Below are positions 41,276 through 51,038 of a stretch of 64,000 nt of DNA, piece by piece. Within the stretch, counting starts at the first letter, position 1. Each line of letters opens with the position of its first letter. This DNA is from Flaviflexus equikiangi (GTDB lineage Bacteria; Actinomycetota; Actinomycetes; Actinomycetales; Actinomycetaceae), in contig NZ_CP059676.1 in the NCBI RefSeq assembly GCF_014069875.1, positions 1,116,001 to 1,180,000 on the forward strand, in the 5' to 3' direction. Both the position numbers and the translations under genes were made by a program. The notes below the pieces were generated by a model. The model searched no databases, was not told the origin of the DNA, and worked only from the letters and a program-made list of their open reading frames with translations.

Positions 41276-42228
41276 AGAAAATTCTCGCGGCCTGCGCCGC
41301 CCTCACACTCCTCGCATCCTGCTCCGGCGGGGATGATGATGGTCTGACCGTGGGACTGTCCTACGTTCCCGATGTCCAGTTCTTCCCCTTCTATGTCGCC
41401 CTCGACCAGGGATTCTTCGAGGATGCTGGCGTCGACGTCGAGCTGCGCCACCACGGCGCCCAGGAGCCCCTGTTCACGGCCCTGACGACGGGGGAGGAGG
41501 ACATTGTGTTCGCCGGCGGGGACGAAGTGATGTTCGCTCGCGCGGAGGGCGTGGATGCGAAGAACTTCGCCACCCTCTACCAGACCTATCCCGTCACCCT
41601 CATCGTCCCCGAGGATTCCGCCATCGAGAGCCCGGTAGACCTCGAGGGGAAGAGCGTGGGGATACCGGGGGAGTATGGGGAGAACTATTTCGGCCTGCTC
41701 GCGATGATCGACGCCTACGGCCTCGAGGACGTCACGGTCGACTCGATCGGCTTCACCCAGATGGCGGCGCTGTCGCGCGGGGATGTCGATGCCGTCATCG
41801 GCTTCGTCAACAACGATGCTGTGGCGATGTCAGCCCAGGGCTTCGCGGTGCGCACGATCGACCTGGCTCCCGACCTGCCGCTGATCGGGCCCGGCCTGTC
41901 CGCCATGGTCGATTCCTTCGACGAGAACTCCGACGCCTATCGCGCGGTCCTCGAGGGCGTCGAGATGGCACTCGACTATGCGGAGGCGAACCCGGAGGAG
42001 ACTCTCGATATCGTGACCGGCTACGTGCCCGGTATGAGCGACCCGCAGGTGCGTGAGGCGGCGGCCCTCACGTTCGAGGCGACACTGCCCCTCTATCGAG
42101 GCGATGGCACCGTCGGCGCGCAGGACATCCAGCGCTGGGCCGACATGAGCGACTTCATGTCCCGCATCGGCATCCTGTCCGTGCCTGTCCCGGCAGAGGA
42201 CGCCATGACAACGGAGATCGTCCGTTAG
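41272..42228 (+). CDS. ribY: Substrate-binding lipoprotein, probable riboflavin binder (RibY-like)
   Basis: 318-residue NMT1/THI5-like solute-binding protein. The N-terminus is a lipoprotein signal (MKKILAACAALTLLASC, with the LASC lipobox and Cys17). The mature part has the family start VGLSYVPDVQFFPFYVALDQGFF and VDLEGKSVGIPGEYGENYFG. It overlaps the permease gene by 4 bp and falls under the same FMN riboswitch. Such pairs (RibXY) have been proposed as riboflavin importers in Chloroflexi and actinobacteria. The ligand is inferred from regulation. Confidence 0.8.
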   Translation: MKKILAACAALTLLASCSGGDDDGLTVGLSYVPDVQFFPFYVALDQGFFEDAGVDVELRHHGAQEPLFTALTTGEEDIVFAGGDEVMFARAEGVDAKNFATLYQTYPVTLIVPEDSAIESPVDLEGKSVGIPGEYGENYFGLLAMIDAYGLEDVTVDSIGFTQMAALSRGDVDAVIGFVNNDAVAMSAQGFAVRTIDLAPDLPLIGPGLSAMVDSFDENSDAYRAVLEGVEMALDYAEANPEETLDIVTGYVPGMSDPQVREAAALTFEATLPLYRGDGTVGAQDIQRWADMSDFMSRIGILSVPVPAEDAMTTEIVR

Positions 42229-42282
42229 CGTGGCCGTGGTCTCACGGCGTCGAGCCGGTAGGCTCCCCGGGGCTTGAGGGCT

Positions 42283-42288
42283 TAAACT
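42283..42288 (+). promoter_or_regulatory. hisE promoter -10 box (leaderless)
   Basis: TAAACT ends 6 nt before the hisE GTG at 42295; no SD is present. Confidence 0.55.
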
Positions 42289-42294
42289 GGCGGG

Positions 42295-42558
42295 GTGAAG
42301 AACTTCGAAGACCTGTTCGCAGAGCTGAGCCAGAAGGCCGCCGACCGCCCCGAGGGCTCCGGTACCGTCGCCGAACTCGACGCCGGCATCCATGCTATCG
42401 GCAAGAAGATCATCGAAGAAGCGGGTGAAGTGTGGATCGCGGCCGAATACGAATCGGACGATCAGGTTGCCCTCGAAGCATCCCAGCTGCTCTACCATCT
42501 CCAGGTGATGCTTATCGCCCGCGGCATCTCCCTCGATGACGTCTACCGCTACCTGTAA
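42295..42558 (+). CDS. hisE: Phosphoribosyl-ATP pyrophosphohydrolase
   Basis: Second step of histidine synthesis. The 87-residue helical protein has [19 protein letters not shown], the metal-binding E..E segment of the MazG-like fold. It is unfused to hisI, as usual in actinobacteria, and paired with hisG 11 bp downstream. Confidence 0.95.
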   Translation: MKNFEDLFAELSQKAADRPEGSGTVAELDAGIHAIGKKIIEEAGEVWIAAEYESDDQVALEASQLLYHLQVMLIARGISLDDVYRYL

Positions 42559-42569
42559 GGAAGAACCAC

Positions 42570-43412
42570 GTGCTGCGAATCGCCGTCCCCAACAAGGGAT
42601 CCCTGTCTGAACCGGCCTCCACACTCCTCAAGGAAGCCGGCTACCGTCAGCGCCGTGACCCCAAGGAGCTCGTCCTCCTCGACGAAGTGAACGGCGTGGA
42701 GTTCTTCTTCATCCGTCCGCGCGACGTGGCCGTCTATGTCGGCGCCGGCACCGTCGATGTTGGCATCACCGGCCGGGACCTCCTCATCGACTCCGACGCG
42801 GACGCGATCGAGCATCGCCCCCTCGGCTTCGCCCGGTCCACGTTCCGCTTCGCGGCACCGAACGGCTCCATGTCGACCATCGATGAGCTGGAGGGGAAGC
42901 GCATCGCCACTTCCTACGACGTGGTCGTCCGCAAGCATCTTGAAGAGAAGGGCATCAGCGCCACCGTCGTCCACCTCGACGGTGCGGTCGAATCCTCCGT
43001 CCAGCTCGGTGTTGCGGACGCGATCGCGGACGTTGTCGAAACCGGATCGACCCTGCGGGCGGCAGGCCTGACCGTCTTCGGCGAACCCCTCATGTCTTCC
43101 GAGGCGGTCCTCATCCGCCGCTCCGGGGAGGAACCGGAGGGCCTCAACATTCTCGACCGCCGCATCCAGGGCGTCCTCGTCGCACGCGGCTACGTCCTCA
43201 TCGACTACGATATTCGCGCCGAGAACCTGGACGAGGCAGTCCAGCTCACGCCGGGCCTCCAGTCGCCCACCGTGTCACCGCTGCACGACGGGGAGTGGTT
43301 TGCTGTGCGCGCCATGGTCCGCAAGGATGATCGCAACCGCGTCATGGACTCCCTCTACGAGGCGGGTGCCCGGGCTATCCTCGTGACCCCGATCCTCGCC
43401 TGTAGGCTGTGA
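42570..43412 (+). CDS. hisG: ATP phosphoribosyltransferase (long form)
   Basis: First, feedback-controlled step of histidine synthesis. At 280 residues it is the long form with its own C-terminal ACT-like regulatory domain ([20 protein letters not shown]), so no hisZ is needed. N-terminus [13 protein letters not shown] and the PRPP-binding [23 protein letters not shown] are intact. The start is GTG. It overlaps the next gene by 4 bp. Confidence 0.95.
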   Translation: MLRIAVPNKGSLSEPASTLLKEAGYRQRRDPKELVLLDEVNGVEFFFIRPRDVAVYVGAGTVDVGITGRDLLIDSDADAIEHRPLGFARSTFRFAAPNGSMSTIDELEGKRIATSYDVVVRKHLEEKGISATVVHLDGAVESSVQLGVADAIADVVETGSTLRAAGLTVFGEPLMSSEAVLIRRSGEEPEGLNILDRRIQGVLVARGYVLIDYDIRAENLDEAVQLTPGLQSPTVSPLHDGEWFAVRAMVRKDDRNRVMDSLYEAGARAILVTPILACRL

Positions 43413-43831
43413 ATCGGACATTTCGACCCCGGATGGCGAGATACGTGTGTCTCGGTCTCGCCATCCTCCTCATCATCGCGACCGCCGCGCTCTTCGCCGT
43501 CGCACCCGGCTTCGGCATGTACGCATGGGGCACGAGCGACTATGTCGGCACACTCGCCCTCCTCGGCTTCTTCCTGTGGCTGCTGTGGATCCAGTACCGG
43601 GTGCGCCTCGAGGTCCGCACCGACGGGATCGTCATCAAGAACCTCATCTATTCCCACGACCTGGCCTGGGGTCAGCTCGTCGGGGTCGACTTCGGCGATG
43701 GTCCATGGGTGCGGATCGACACGACCGACGGCGAATCGATCAACGTCATGGCGATCCAGGCGGCGGATGGGGAGTATGCTCGGCGCGAAGCCGTGCGTCT
43801 CGCCACTCTTATTGATCGACACACCGCGTAG
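43409..43831 (+). CDS. Small membrane protein with bacterial PH-like domain
   Basis: 140-residue protein: basic N-terminus, two transmembrane helices (about residues 12-32 and 43-60), then a short beta-rich domain ([20 protein letters not shown]... [20 protein letters not shown]) like the bPH_6 family often found just after hisG. The function is unknown. It starts with a GTG that overlaps the hisG stop. Confidence 0.75.
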   Translation: MNRTFRPRMARYVCLGLAILLIIATAALFAVAPGFGMYAWGTSDYVGTLALLGFFLWLLWIQYRVRLEVRTDGIVIKNLIYSHDLAWGQLVGVDFGDGPWVRIDTTDGESINVMAIQAADGEYARREAVRLATLIDRHTA

Positions 43832-43962
43832 AAGACGCGAAACGTCGGAGGAGCGCGTTCGCCTCACCGCCGCAGGGCTGGATCGAAGCCCGGTTTCGTC
43901 GCGGCCGTGGTGCGCTTCGACACCATGGGCTCACATCTCTCTCACTCTGAGCATCCCCGGGC

Positions 43963-43968
43963 TATCCT
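43963..43968 (+). promoter_or_regulatory. -10 box of the first MFS gene (leaderless)
   Basis: TATCCT ends 7 nt before the ATG at 43976, which is the basis for choosing that start over an upstream ATG at 43907. Confidence 0.5.
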
Positions 43969-43975
43969 GTTCAGC

Positions 43976-45121
43976 ATGAAATCCCTCAACAACTCGGTCC
44001 TGCGCGAGCCCGGCATGCCGCTCCTCGTCATCATGACAGTCCTGAGCTTCTCAGGCTTCGCAGCCCTCCTGCCCGTCGCCCCCATGTGGGCCATCGAGGG
44101 CGGGGCCGATGCTGGGGGAGCGGGTCTCGTCAACGGCATCCTCATGCTGTTCACGGTTCTCACCCAGCTGCTCGTTCCGTCCGCCCTGCGCCGCTTCGGG
44201 TGGGAGCCCGTGCTCGTCACCGGCATGATCCTCCTCGGCCTGCCCACGGCCGGCTTCTTCCTCAGCAACAGTCTCGGCTCGATCCTGTTCTTCTCGGCCC
44301 TGCGCGGCCTCGGCTTCGGCGTCATCACCGTGACGGGCAGCGCTCTCGTCGCCGAGCTCGTCGATCCGATGAGACGAGGACAGGCCATCGGCATCTACGG
44401 CCTTGCCATCGCCGGCCCGCAGATCATCTTCATCTCCGGCGGCCCCTGGCTTGCCGAGACGGTGGGCTTCGGCCTGATCTTCGCTGTCGGACTGCTGCCG
44501 CTTCTCGGTGTCGTTCCCGCCTACCTGCTCGGCAAGAAGGCCGAACGCGTCCCGAAATCGGAGGGGAAGCCGCCCTACGGCCAGCTGTTCCGTCCCGTCG
44601 TTCTCCTCCTCGCGGTCACTCTTGCCGGTGGGGCTCTCATCAGCTTCATGGCGCAGATGACGTCGAGCGCCGGTCTCAGCACGATCGCCCTCCTCGTCCT
44701 CACCGTGACGACCGCGGTGTCGAGGTGGCGGTTCGGGGGTCTCGCGGATACGTATGGGGCATCCCGGTTCACGTGGCCTCTCGTCGTCACGACCGTTGCG
44801 GGCATGAGCCTGCTCGGATGGGCGGTCTCGGACCCGGACTCGACAATCGTTGCGCCGCTCCTCATCGGAGCCGCCCTCGTCGGCATCAGCTACGGCGGCC
44901 TGCAAAACCTCACCCTCGTCCTAGCCTTCCAGGCCGTCAAGCGAGAGCACTACGGTTCCGCGAGCGCGAGCTGGAATGTCGGCTTCGATGCTGGGACGGG
45001 TCTCGGATCCGTCCTCATCGGCGCCATCGCCACCGCGTTCTCGTTCAGCACGGCAGTCCTCCTCGTCGGTGCCGTCTCGCTACTGACCGTGCCGGTGGCA
45101 CTGCGCGGGAGACACTCCTAG
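43976..45121 (+). CDS. Major facilitator superfamily transporter
   Basis: 381-residue membrane protein with about 12 hydrophobic segments. The first helix begins at PLLVIMTVLSFSGFAALLPV. The loop LVDPMRRGQAIGIYGLAIAG resembles MFS motif regions of drug/sugar efflux members. The start at 43976 follows a leaderless -10 box; the 43907 ATG would add 23 residues of non-hydrophobic sequence. The substrate is unknown. Confidence 0.8.
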   Translation: MKSLNNSVLREPGMPLLVIMTVLSFSGFAALLPVAPMWAIEGGADAGGAGLVNGILMLFTVLTQLLVPSALRRFGWEPVLVTGMILLGLPTAGFFLSNSLGSILFFSALRGLGFGVITVTGSALVAELVDPMRRGQAIGIYGLAIAGPQIIFISGGPWLAETVGFGLIFAVGLLPLLGVVPAYLLGKKAERVPKSEGKPPYGQLFRPVVLLLAVTLAGGALISFMAQMTSSAGLSTIALLVLTVTTAVSRWRFGGLADTYGASRFTWPLVVTTVAGMSLLGWAVSDPDSTIVAPLLIGAALVGISYGGLQNLTLVLAFQAVKREHYGSASASWNVGFDAGTGLGSVLIGAIATAFSFSTAVLLVGAVSLLTVPVALRGRHS

Positions 45122-45157
45122 GCTGTTTATGACCGGACACTAGGGCACAGTTGTGTC

Positions 45158-48100
45158 ATGGTGACTTTTGATTCCGGGCGCATCCTCGTTGGAGCGAGCG
45201 ATCTCACGGCGGCTAGCTCGTGTCAATATTCGTGGCTGCGGCAGGTCGATGAGGCATGTGGTCGTATCGATCCCGTCCCGCGCGCGGCCGATGTGATGAT
45301 GAGGCGGGCCGCCGAGCTCGGCGATATCCACGAGCGCCGCATCCTCGACTCCTATCGGGCGGCCGGTCGGACGATCATCGAGATCGGGCGAGATGGTCGA
45401 TCACGGGAAGAAGCGGCTCGTGAGACGCTCCGGGCGTTTCGGGAGGGCGCCGATGTCGTGGCGCAGGCTGCGTTCGTGTCGGCGGATCATGCTGTGGGGT
45501 TCGTGGGATATGCGGATCTCGTCGTGCGCCAGGATGATGGTCGCTATCGTGTCCAGGACGTCAAGCTGGCACGCACGGCCCGAGTCACTGCACTCCTTCA
45601 GGTTGCCGCCTATGCTGGGCAGTTGCGGGAAGCCGGGATCCCGACCGACGATCACGTCGACCTTATCCTCGGCGACAGTCGAGTATCCACCCACCGTCTG
45701 TCCGACATCGAACCGATGTATGGTGTGCGTCGGAATCGTCTTGTCCGGACGGTGCTCCATCATCTCGAGAACGGTCCGGCAGATTGGGAGGACGATCGGA
45801 TCCCCAGGTGCGGGACGTGCTCGGACTGCCGGCAGCAGATCGAGGATCGCCGAGATCTGTGGCAGGTCTACAATCTTCGGGGCAGTCAACGGATGAAGCT
45901 TCGCGCCCTTGGGATGTTGACCATTGACGATCTTGCGCGATGGCGGGAGGGCGATGAGCAGGGTGACATTCCGTCTCGCACCCTGGCGAAGCTCGCGGCG
46001 CAGGCCCGTCTCCAGGTGGAGAGCGAGGGGCGCGAGCTGCCCCTCGTCGAGGTGAGGGATCCTGCCTCACTCTCATTGCCCGAGCCGAGCGAGGGCGACA
46101 TCTTTTTCGACTTCGAGGGTGACCCGCTGTGGACTGTCGATGGGGTGACGTGGGGCATCGACTATCTTTTTGGTTTCGTCGATTCCTCAGGTGCCTTCAC
46201 ATCGTTGTGGGCTCATTCGCTGGCGGAGGAACGGCAGGCTCTGCTGGATTTCCTCGATGTCGTCGAGGAGCGCCGCGCCAGATTTCCTGACATGCACGTC
46301 TACCATTACGCGAGCTACGAACGCACACATCTCGCGTCGATCGCGCAGCGTCACGGCGTCGGGGAGGAACGAGTCGACAATCTGCTCCGACAGGGAGTCC
46401 TGGTCGATCTCTTCACGACCGTGGGTCGAGCCCTCCAGATCGGAACGGCCTCCTACTCGATCAAGAGCGTCGAGGCTCTTCATATGGCGGGGGAGCGGCG
46501 TGAGGGCGTCACGAACGCGGCGGACAGTGTCGACCAGTACGCCCACTACGTGCTGCTGCGCGACAGCGGAAGGACGGACGAGGCGCGGCTCCTCCTCCAA
46601 GAGATCGCAGACTACAACGAGTACGACTGCGTCTCGACCTTGAGGCTGCGGGACTGGCTGAGAGAACTCGCGAGAACTGAGAACGTCGAACCGTCGCGGC
46701 CGGCAACCTCCGAGGCGGCTCTCAGTCAGGAGGAGAAACGCGCGGATCGTGGGCCGACGGATGAGCTCGACGAGGCAGTCGGCGTGATCAGCGGAGATCC
46801 CTTCGACCCTGCCCGCACTGATCATGAACGCGCCTGGGGCCTGGCGGGGGCTGCGCTCCTCTACCATCGCAGAGAGAACAAGTCATTCTGGTGGGAGCAC
46901 TTCGCTCGGCTCACAGAACCCGTCGACTCATGGGCGGAGCATCGAGGAGTCTTCCACGTCACGGACGCGGAGCTGATCCGCGACTGGTCGAGACTCACGG
47001 CACGATCGGGCCTCAGCCGAGAGCTGATGATGCGGGGATCATGGACGGCCGGCAGCACACCGCGGGACGGGACCGCATTCGCCGTGTACGACACCGGACC
47101 ATCCGAGGACCCCCTCACCCGGCGTACCGCTTCGGTCACGATGACAGTCATGGATGATGGCGTTCATGTGATAGAACGCCTCCCCAAGGGCTTCGAACCG
47201 TCCGAGGCGGTTCCGATCGCACTCACTCCCGGGAGCCCACCGCACACGAAGAACCTCGAGACCGCCATCGAATCCTGGGTGCGATCTGCGTACGAGAGCG
47301 GCACGATCCCGGAAGACCCGTTGGGGGATATCCTGATGCGCCGGCCCTCCCGGATGGTGGACGGCACGGCCCTTGCCGAGGTGGTCGGGGAGGACACCGT
47401 CGACGCCGTCGTCACCTCCACTCTCAACCTCGCGGGCAGCTACCTCGCGATCCAGGGACCGCCCGGCACCGGCAAAACCTATGTCGCGGCGCACACGATC
47501 GTCTGTCTCGTCCGGGACTGGGGATGGCGGGTGGGTGTCGTTGCACAATCACACAAAGTGGTCGACAACGTCCTCACGGAGGCCCACCGGTACGGCCTGC
47601 CCGGCGATCTCATCATCAAGGCACAGAGCACATCTGAGAAAGCCCTCCCGATACCCATCACACACTGCGACAACGCGGCGGGACAGTCCGCGATCCTTCC
47701 CGGTGGGTGTGTCATCGGCGGCACCGCATGGCTCTTCTCACGCCTCAAGCCCGGCAGCCTTGACCTCCTCGTCATCGACGAGGCCGGTCAGTTCTCACTC
47801 GCCAACACCATCGCGTCGGGCACATGTGCCCGCAATCTTCTCCTCGTCGGCGACCCTCAACAGCTACCCCAGGTCAGCAGCGGCACCCATCCAGAACCCG
47901 TCAACGAATCCGCCCTCGGATACCTCATCGACGGAAGAGACGTCCTCCCATCCGACAGGGGATACTTCCTCGCCGAGTCGAGGCGCATGGACGACAGCGT
48001 GGCACAACCCGTCTCAGTCCTCTCATACGAAGGTCAGCTCCGGTCGCACACCAGCACACGCCGACGACGACTCGAGGGCATCGCGCCAGGCGTCAACCCC

Positions 48101-48565
48101 ATCCCCATCCACCACGCCGGCAACGTGTCATCATCGGAGGAGGAAGCCGAGCATACCGTCACTCTCATACAGTCACACCTGGGCACAGACTGGTTCGATG
48201 GACAGCAGCATCGACCGTTGAACGAGAAAGACCTGATCGTCGTCACACCCTACAATGCTCAGGTCGACACCCTCCGCCAAGCACTGGATCGGGCAGGTCT
48301 CAACGCAGTGAGAGCGGGAACCGTCGACAAGTTCCAAGGACAGGAAGCCGTCATCGCCATCACCTCACTCGCCGCATCATCCGCCGCCGACGTCCCGCGC
48401 GGACTCAGCTTCCTTCTCATGCGCAACCGCCTCAATGTGTCAATCTCACGCGCACAATGGCTGTCCTACATCCTCTATTCCCCAGCCCTGCTCGATCACC
48501 TCCCGGCCACACCTGACGCGCTTCGCGAGATGAGTGCGTTCGCACGCCTCGTCGATGCGCAATGA
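45158..48565 (+). CDS. RecB-like nuclease fused to Dna2/NAM7-type SF1 helicase (TM0106 family)
   Basis: 1,135-residue fusion. Part 1 (about 1-230) is a PD-(D/E)XK nuclease: Asp120 (GYADLVV), Asp134-x-Lys136 (VQDVKLA), and four cysteines placed as in iron-sulfur nucleases (Cys22, then Cys218, Cys221, Cys224 in RCGTCSDC). Part 2 (about 310-510) is an RNase H-like exonuclease domain (IFFDFEGDPLW ... YNEYDCVSTLRLRDWL). Part 3 (about 700-1130) is an SF1B helicase: Walker A GPPGTGKTYVAAHT (about 767), DEAGQ (about 872), GDPQQLPQV, and DKFQGQE near the C-terminus. Probably DNA repair or processing; a role in defence is possible. It stands alone. Confidence 0.85.
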   Translation: MVTFDSGRILVGASDLTAASSCQYSWLRQVDEACGRIDPVPRAADVMMRRAAELGDIHERRILDSYRAAGRTIIEIGRDGRSREEAARETLRAFREGADVVAQAAFVSADHAVGFVGYADLVVRQDDGRYRVQDVKLARTARVTALLQVAAYAGQLREAGIPTDDHVDLILGDSRVSTHRLSDIEPMYGVRRNRLVRTVLHHLENGPADWEDDRIPRCGTCSDCRQQIEDRRDLWQVYNLRGSQRMKLRALGMLTIDDLARWREGDEQGDIPSRTLAKLAAQARLQVESEGRELPLVEVRDPASLSLPEPSEGDIFFDFEGDPLWTVDGVTWGIDYLFGFVDSSGAFTSLWAHSLAEERQALLDFLDVVEERRARFPDMHVYHYASYERTHLASIAQRHGVGEERVDNLLRQGVLVDLFTTVGRALQIGTASYSIKSVEALHMAGERREGVTNAADSVDQYAHYVLLRDSGRTDEARLLLQEIADYNEYDCVSTLRLRDWLRELARTENVEPSRPATSEAALSQEEKRADRGPTDELDEAVGVISGDPFDPARTDHERAWGLAGAALLYHRRENKSFWWEHFARLTEPVDSWAEHRGVFHVTDAELIRDWSRLTARSGLSRELMMRGSWTAGSTPRDGTAFAVYDTGPSEDPLTRRTASVTMTVMDDGVHVIERLPKGFEPSEAVPIALTPGSPPHTKNLETAIESWVRSAYESGTIPEDPLGDILMRRPSRMVDGTALAEVVGEDTVDAVVTSTLNLAGSYLAIQGPPGTGKTYVAAHTIVCLVRDWGWRVGVVAQSHKVVDNVLTEAHRYGLPGDLIIKAQSTSEKALPIPITHCDNAAGQSAILPGGCVIGGTAWLFSRLKPGSLDLLVIDEAGQFSLANTIASGTCARNLLLVGDPQQLPQVSSGTHPEPVNESALGYLIDGRDVLPSDRGYFLAESRRMDDSVAQPVSVLSYEGQLRSHTSTRRRRLEGIAPGVNPIPIHHAGNVSSSEEEAEHTVTLIQSHLGTDWFDGQQHRPLNEKDLIVVTPYNAQVDTLRQALDRAGLNAVRAGTVDKFQGQEAVIAITSLAASSAADVPRGLSFLLMRNRLNVSISRAQWLSYILYSPALLDHLPATPDALREMSAFARLVDAQ

Positions 48566-48579
48566 TCACCGCGATCTCC

Positions 48580-48585
48580 TAGGGT
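48580..48585 (+). promoter_or_regulatory. -10 box of the second MFS gene (leaderless)
   Basis: TAGGGT ends 6 nt before the GTG at 48592. Confidence 0.45.
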
Positions 48586-48591
48586 AGATGG

Positions 48592-49917
48592 GTGCAGAGC
48601 GAAAGAATATACAGCAGGCTGATGAATCGGGATGCCGAAGAGGACCTTCCCGAGGACGTTCAGAACAACGTAGCCCGCAACGGCCTACGCCAGGTGGCCG
48701 GACAGGCACTCCAATCCTCGGGCGACCAGATCGTCAACCCGTCAACAGTCCTGCCCTGGCTCTTCGCCGTGCTCGGCGTCCCGCCCGCACTAACCGGGGC
48801 CCTCGTTCCCATCCGCGAATCGGGATCGATGCTGCCACAAGCCCTCCTCACACCCCTCGTCCTGCGGGCAAAGCGCCGCACGCGGGTCTTCACCGCAGGC
48901 GCACTCATCCAGGCAGCATCCGTCGCCGCGATCGCCGCAACCGCCGCCCTCGCAGAGGGCACGTTCGCAGGACTCCTCATTCTCGCCGCGCTCGCGGTCT
49001 TCTCCCTCGGCCGCTGCCTGTGCTCGATCGCGTCGAAAGACGTGCAGGGGAGGACGATACCGAAAGGTGAACGGGGTCAGATCAACGGTCTGGCGACAAC
49101 GGCGTCCGGGATCGTCGCCATCACCCTTGGCCTGGGAATCAGGGTGTATGGGGGAGAGGATCTATCCGCTGGCAGCCTCGCGTGGATGCTGGTGGGCGGG
49201 GCCCTCCTGTGGGTCGGTGTTGCTGTGGTCTATGCGGGAATCAGGGAGCCGGTCGAGACCGACACTCAGCCGACACCACCAGAACGATCGGATGAGAGCG
49301 ATGCGGGATGGTTCGGGACGATGGTGGCGCTCCTGCGGGAGGACGCCCCGTTCCGCACGTTCGTCCTCGTCCGCAGCCTCCTCCTCGTCTCAGCACTCAG
49401 CCCGCCCTTTATCGTCGCCATGTCGATCGATGCGGGCGCGAGTGCTCTGGCCGGTCTCGGCAGCTTCATCATCGCCTCCGGCATCGCCGCCCTTATCGGC
49501 GGCCGCATCTTCGGCTCTCAGGCCGACAGATCGAGCAAGAGACTCATGAGCGTCGGTGCCGCCCTCGCGTCCGCCACCATCATCCTCACCGTCGTCATCG
49601 TCTCCCTCCCGGGGTTCTCGGGAGACACGTGGGCCGGAACCCTCGTCTTCGTCGCGTCCTACTTCCTGCTCCGCCTCACCCACACGGGTGTTCGGGTCGC
49701 CAGGAAAACGTATGTCGTGGACATGGCGGAGGGGGATCAGCGGACGATCTATACGGCCGTCTCGAACTCGGCGATGGGACTCATTCTCCTCATCGTCGGA
49801 GCAGTCAGCTCCGCCATCGCCGCCATCCACGTCTCGTGGGCACTGCTGTTCCTCGCGGCCATGGGCCTTCTCGGGGTCGTGGCCGGGAGGCGCCTGCCCG
49901 ACGTGTCGCGCGGCTAG
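48592..49917 (+). CDS. MFS-type membrane transporter
   Basis: 441-residue protein. A hydrophilic N-terminus of about 35 residues (NRDAEEDLPEDVQNN) leads into about 12 transmembrane helices. It resembles uncharacterised MFS permeases (VLGVPPALTGALVPIRESGSMLPQ). The GTG at 48592 has a leaderless -10; an ATG at 48619 is an alternative. It converges on the minus-strand DUF3866 gene with a 4-bp overlap of the two 3' ends. The substrate is unknown. Confidence 0.75.
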   Translation: MQSERIYSRLMNRDAEEDLPEDVQNNVARNGLRQVAGQALQSSGDQIVNPSTVLPWLFAVLGVPPALTGALVPIRESGSMLPQALLTPLVLRAKRRTRVFTAGALIQAASVAAIAATAALAEGTFAGLLILAALAVFSLGRCLCSIASKDVQGRTIPKGERGQINGLATTASGIVAITLGLGIRVYGGEDLSAGSLAWMLVGGALLWVGVAVVYAGIREPVETDTQPTPPERSDESDAGWFGTMVALLREDAPFRTFVLVRSLLLVSALSPPFIVAMSIDAGASALAGLGSFIIASGIAALIGGRIFGSQADRSSKRLMSVGAALASATIILTVVIVSLPGFSGDTWAGTLVFVASYFLLRLTHTGVRVARKTYVVDMAEGDQRTIYTAVSNSAMGLILLIVGAVSSAIAAIHVSWALLFLAAMGLLGVVAGRRLPDVSRG

Positions 49918-51005
49918 TCGGCCCCTGGGCTGCTCGTCTCGGCAACGAGACCGGCCGCGAGAACGCCGCCCGCCCCGGCGAACGCGAAGGCGGCATAGTC
50001 GTCGACCAGCCCGCGCCCCATTGTTCTCAACGGCACCGCGGATGATGACAGGCCGGCACGGATACCGTCCACCTCGACAAGGGTGAGCCGTCCCGTTCCC
50101 GTGAGGGTGGGGTATCGGCTCTCGATCACCGCCAGAATGTCTGGATCGATGTTCTCGGACGTGATGGGAACGAGCGCGGGAGTCAGCGCGACCTTCGTGT
50201 AGGCCGTCAGCGAATGGTGGGAGATGCCGAGGTGGCGGGGTCGAGCATCAGCCTGCGATACTCGCAGGGTTGCGATAGCTGTGCCGCCAAGCAGGTTGAT
50301 CGCGTTGATCGCCTCCCCGACCGCTGTTCCCGAGAACCCCCACGCAGTCCCCGTCCCCACATTGCCGGGCCCCTGCACCACCACCGCGATATCGGCCCCG
50401 ATGACGTGGCGGGCGGCCAGGAGAGCCGTGTGCAGATTGACGCTCTCGAAGTCGCCCCCGAACGACTGTCCCGACGTGATCGTCGTGATATCGCCGCGTT
50501 CGCGCAAGGCTGCCGCGGTGCGGCTGAAAGCGAGAGGGAGGGCTGCCGTATCGGTGTGGATGTAGGCGATCCGTATACCGGGAGCATCATGCGTGGCGCA
50601 GGCAACGATCGCGGGCAGCGCAGAATGCAGGTCGGCCACGACCACCGGCATGCCATCCAGGCTCTCTGCCGCGGCGAGAATGTCGTAATGGGGGGAGTCG
50701 GGCTCGTCTACTGCCATGACCATCGCCTGCTGCGGCATGTAGCGGGCCTTGACGATATGTCCCGGGCCGGTGCGGGGCTCCGGAAGAGATGAGGCGGAGA
50801 CGATGAGGGCATATCCGCCGGTACCGAGGCCGCGATCCGTCGCCGTCGTGTTGACCGCCACCTCATCGCCCACCTCGAGGGAACCGACAAGGTCCGTGTA
50901 GGCGAGAGCGAGATGCTCAGTCCCGTCGATCGTGACCCACCATTCGGCGCCGCCAAGCCACGCCCTGCCGGGTTTCGAAATTGTGCCTCTGCGCCAGGTC
51001 ATCAC
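49914..51005 (-). CDS. DUF3866 family protein
   Basis: 363-residue protein with the family signature GPGHIVKARYMPQQAMV and the loop VVVQGPGNVGTGTAWGFSG. DUF3866 genes often sit next to pafBC in actinobacteria, as here, and are divergently transcribed from pafB. The function is unknown. No transmembrane segment is visible. Confidence 0.85.
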   Translation of the reverse strand: MMTWRRGTISKPGRAWLGGAEWWVTIDGTEHLALAYTDLVGSLEVGDEVAVNTTATDRGLGTGGYALIVSASSLPEPRTGPGHIVKARYMPQQAMVMAVDEPDSPHYDILAAAESLDGMPVVVADLHSALPAIVACATHDAPGIRIAYIHTDTAALPLAFSRTAAALRERGDITTITSGQSFGGDFESVNLHTALLAARHVIGADIAVVVQGPGNVGTGTAWGFSGTAVGEAINAINLLGGTAIATLRVSQADARPRHLGISHHSLTAYTKVALTPALVPITSENIDPDILAVIESRYPTLTGTGRLTLVEVDGIRAGLSSSAVPLRTMGRGLVDDYAAFAFAGAGGVLAAGLVAETSSPGAD

Positions 51006-51025
51006 CGCACCATCTTATCGTGGGA

Positions 51026-51031
51026 TAGTCT
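51026..51031 (+). promoter_or_regulatory. pafB promoter -10 box (leaderless)
   Basis: TAGTCT ends 7 nt before the GTG at 51039. It lies in the 33-bp divergent gap with the DUF3866 gene. Confidence 0.5.
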
Positions 51032-51038
51032 AGAACCT

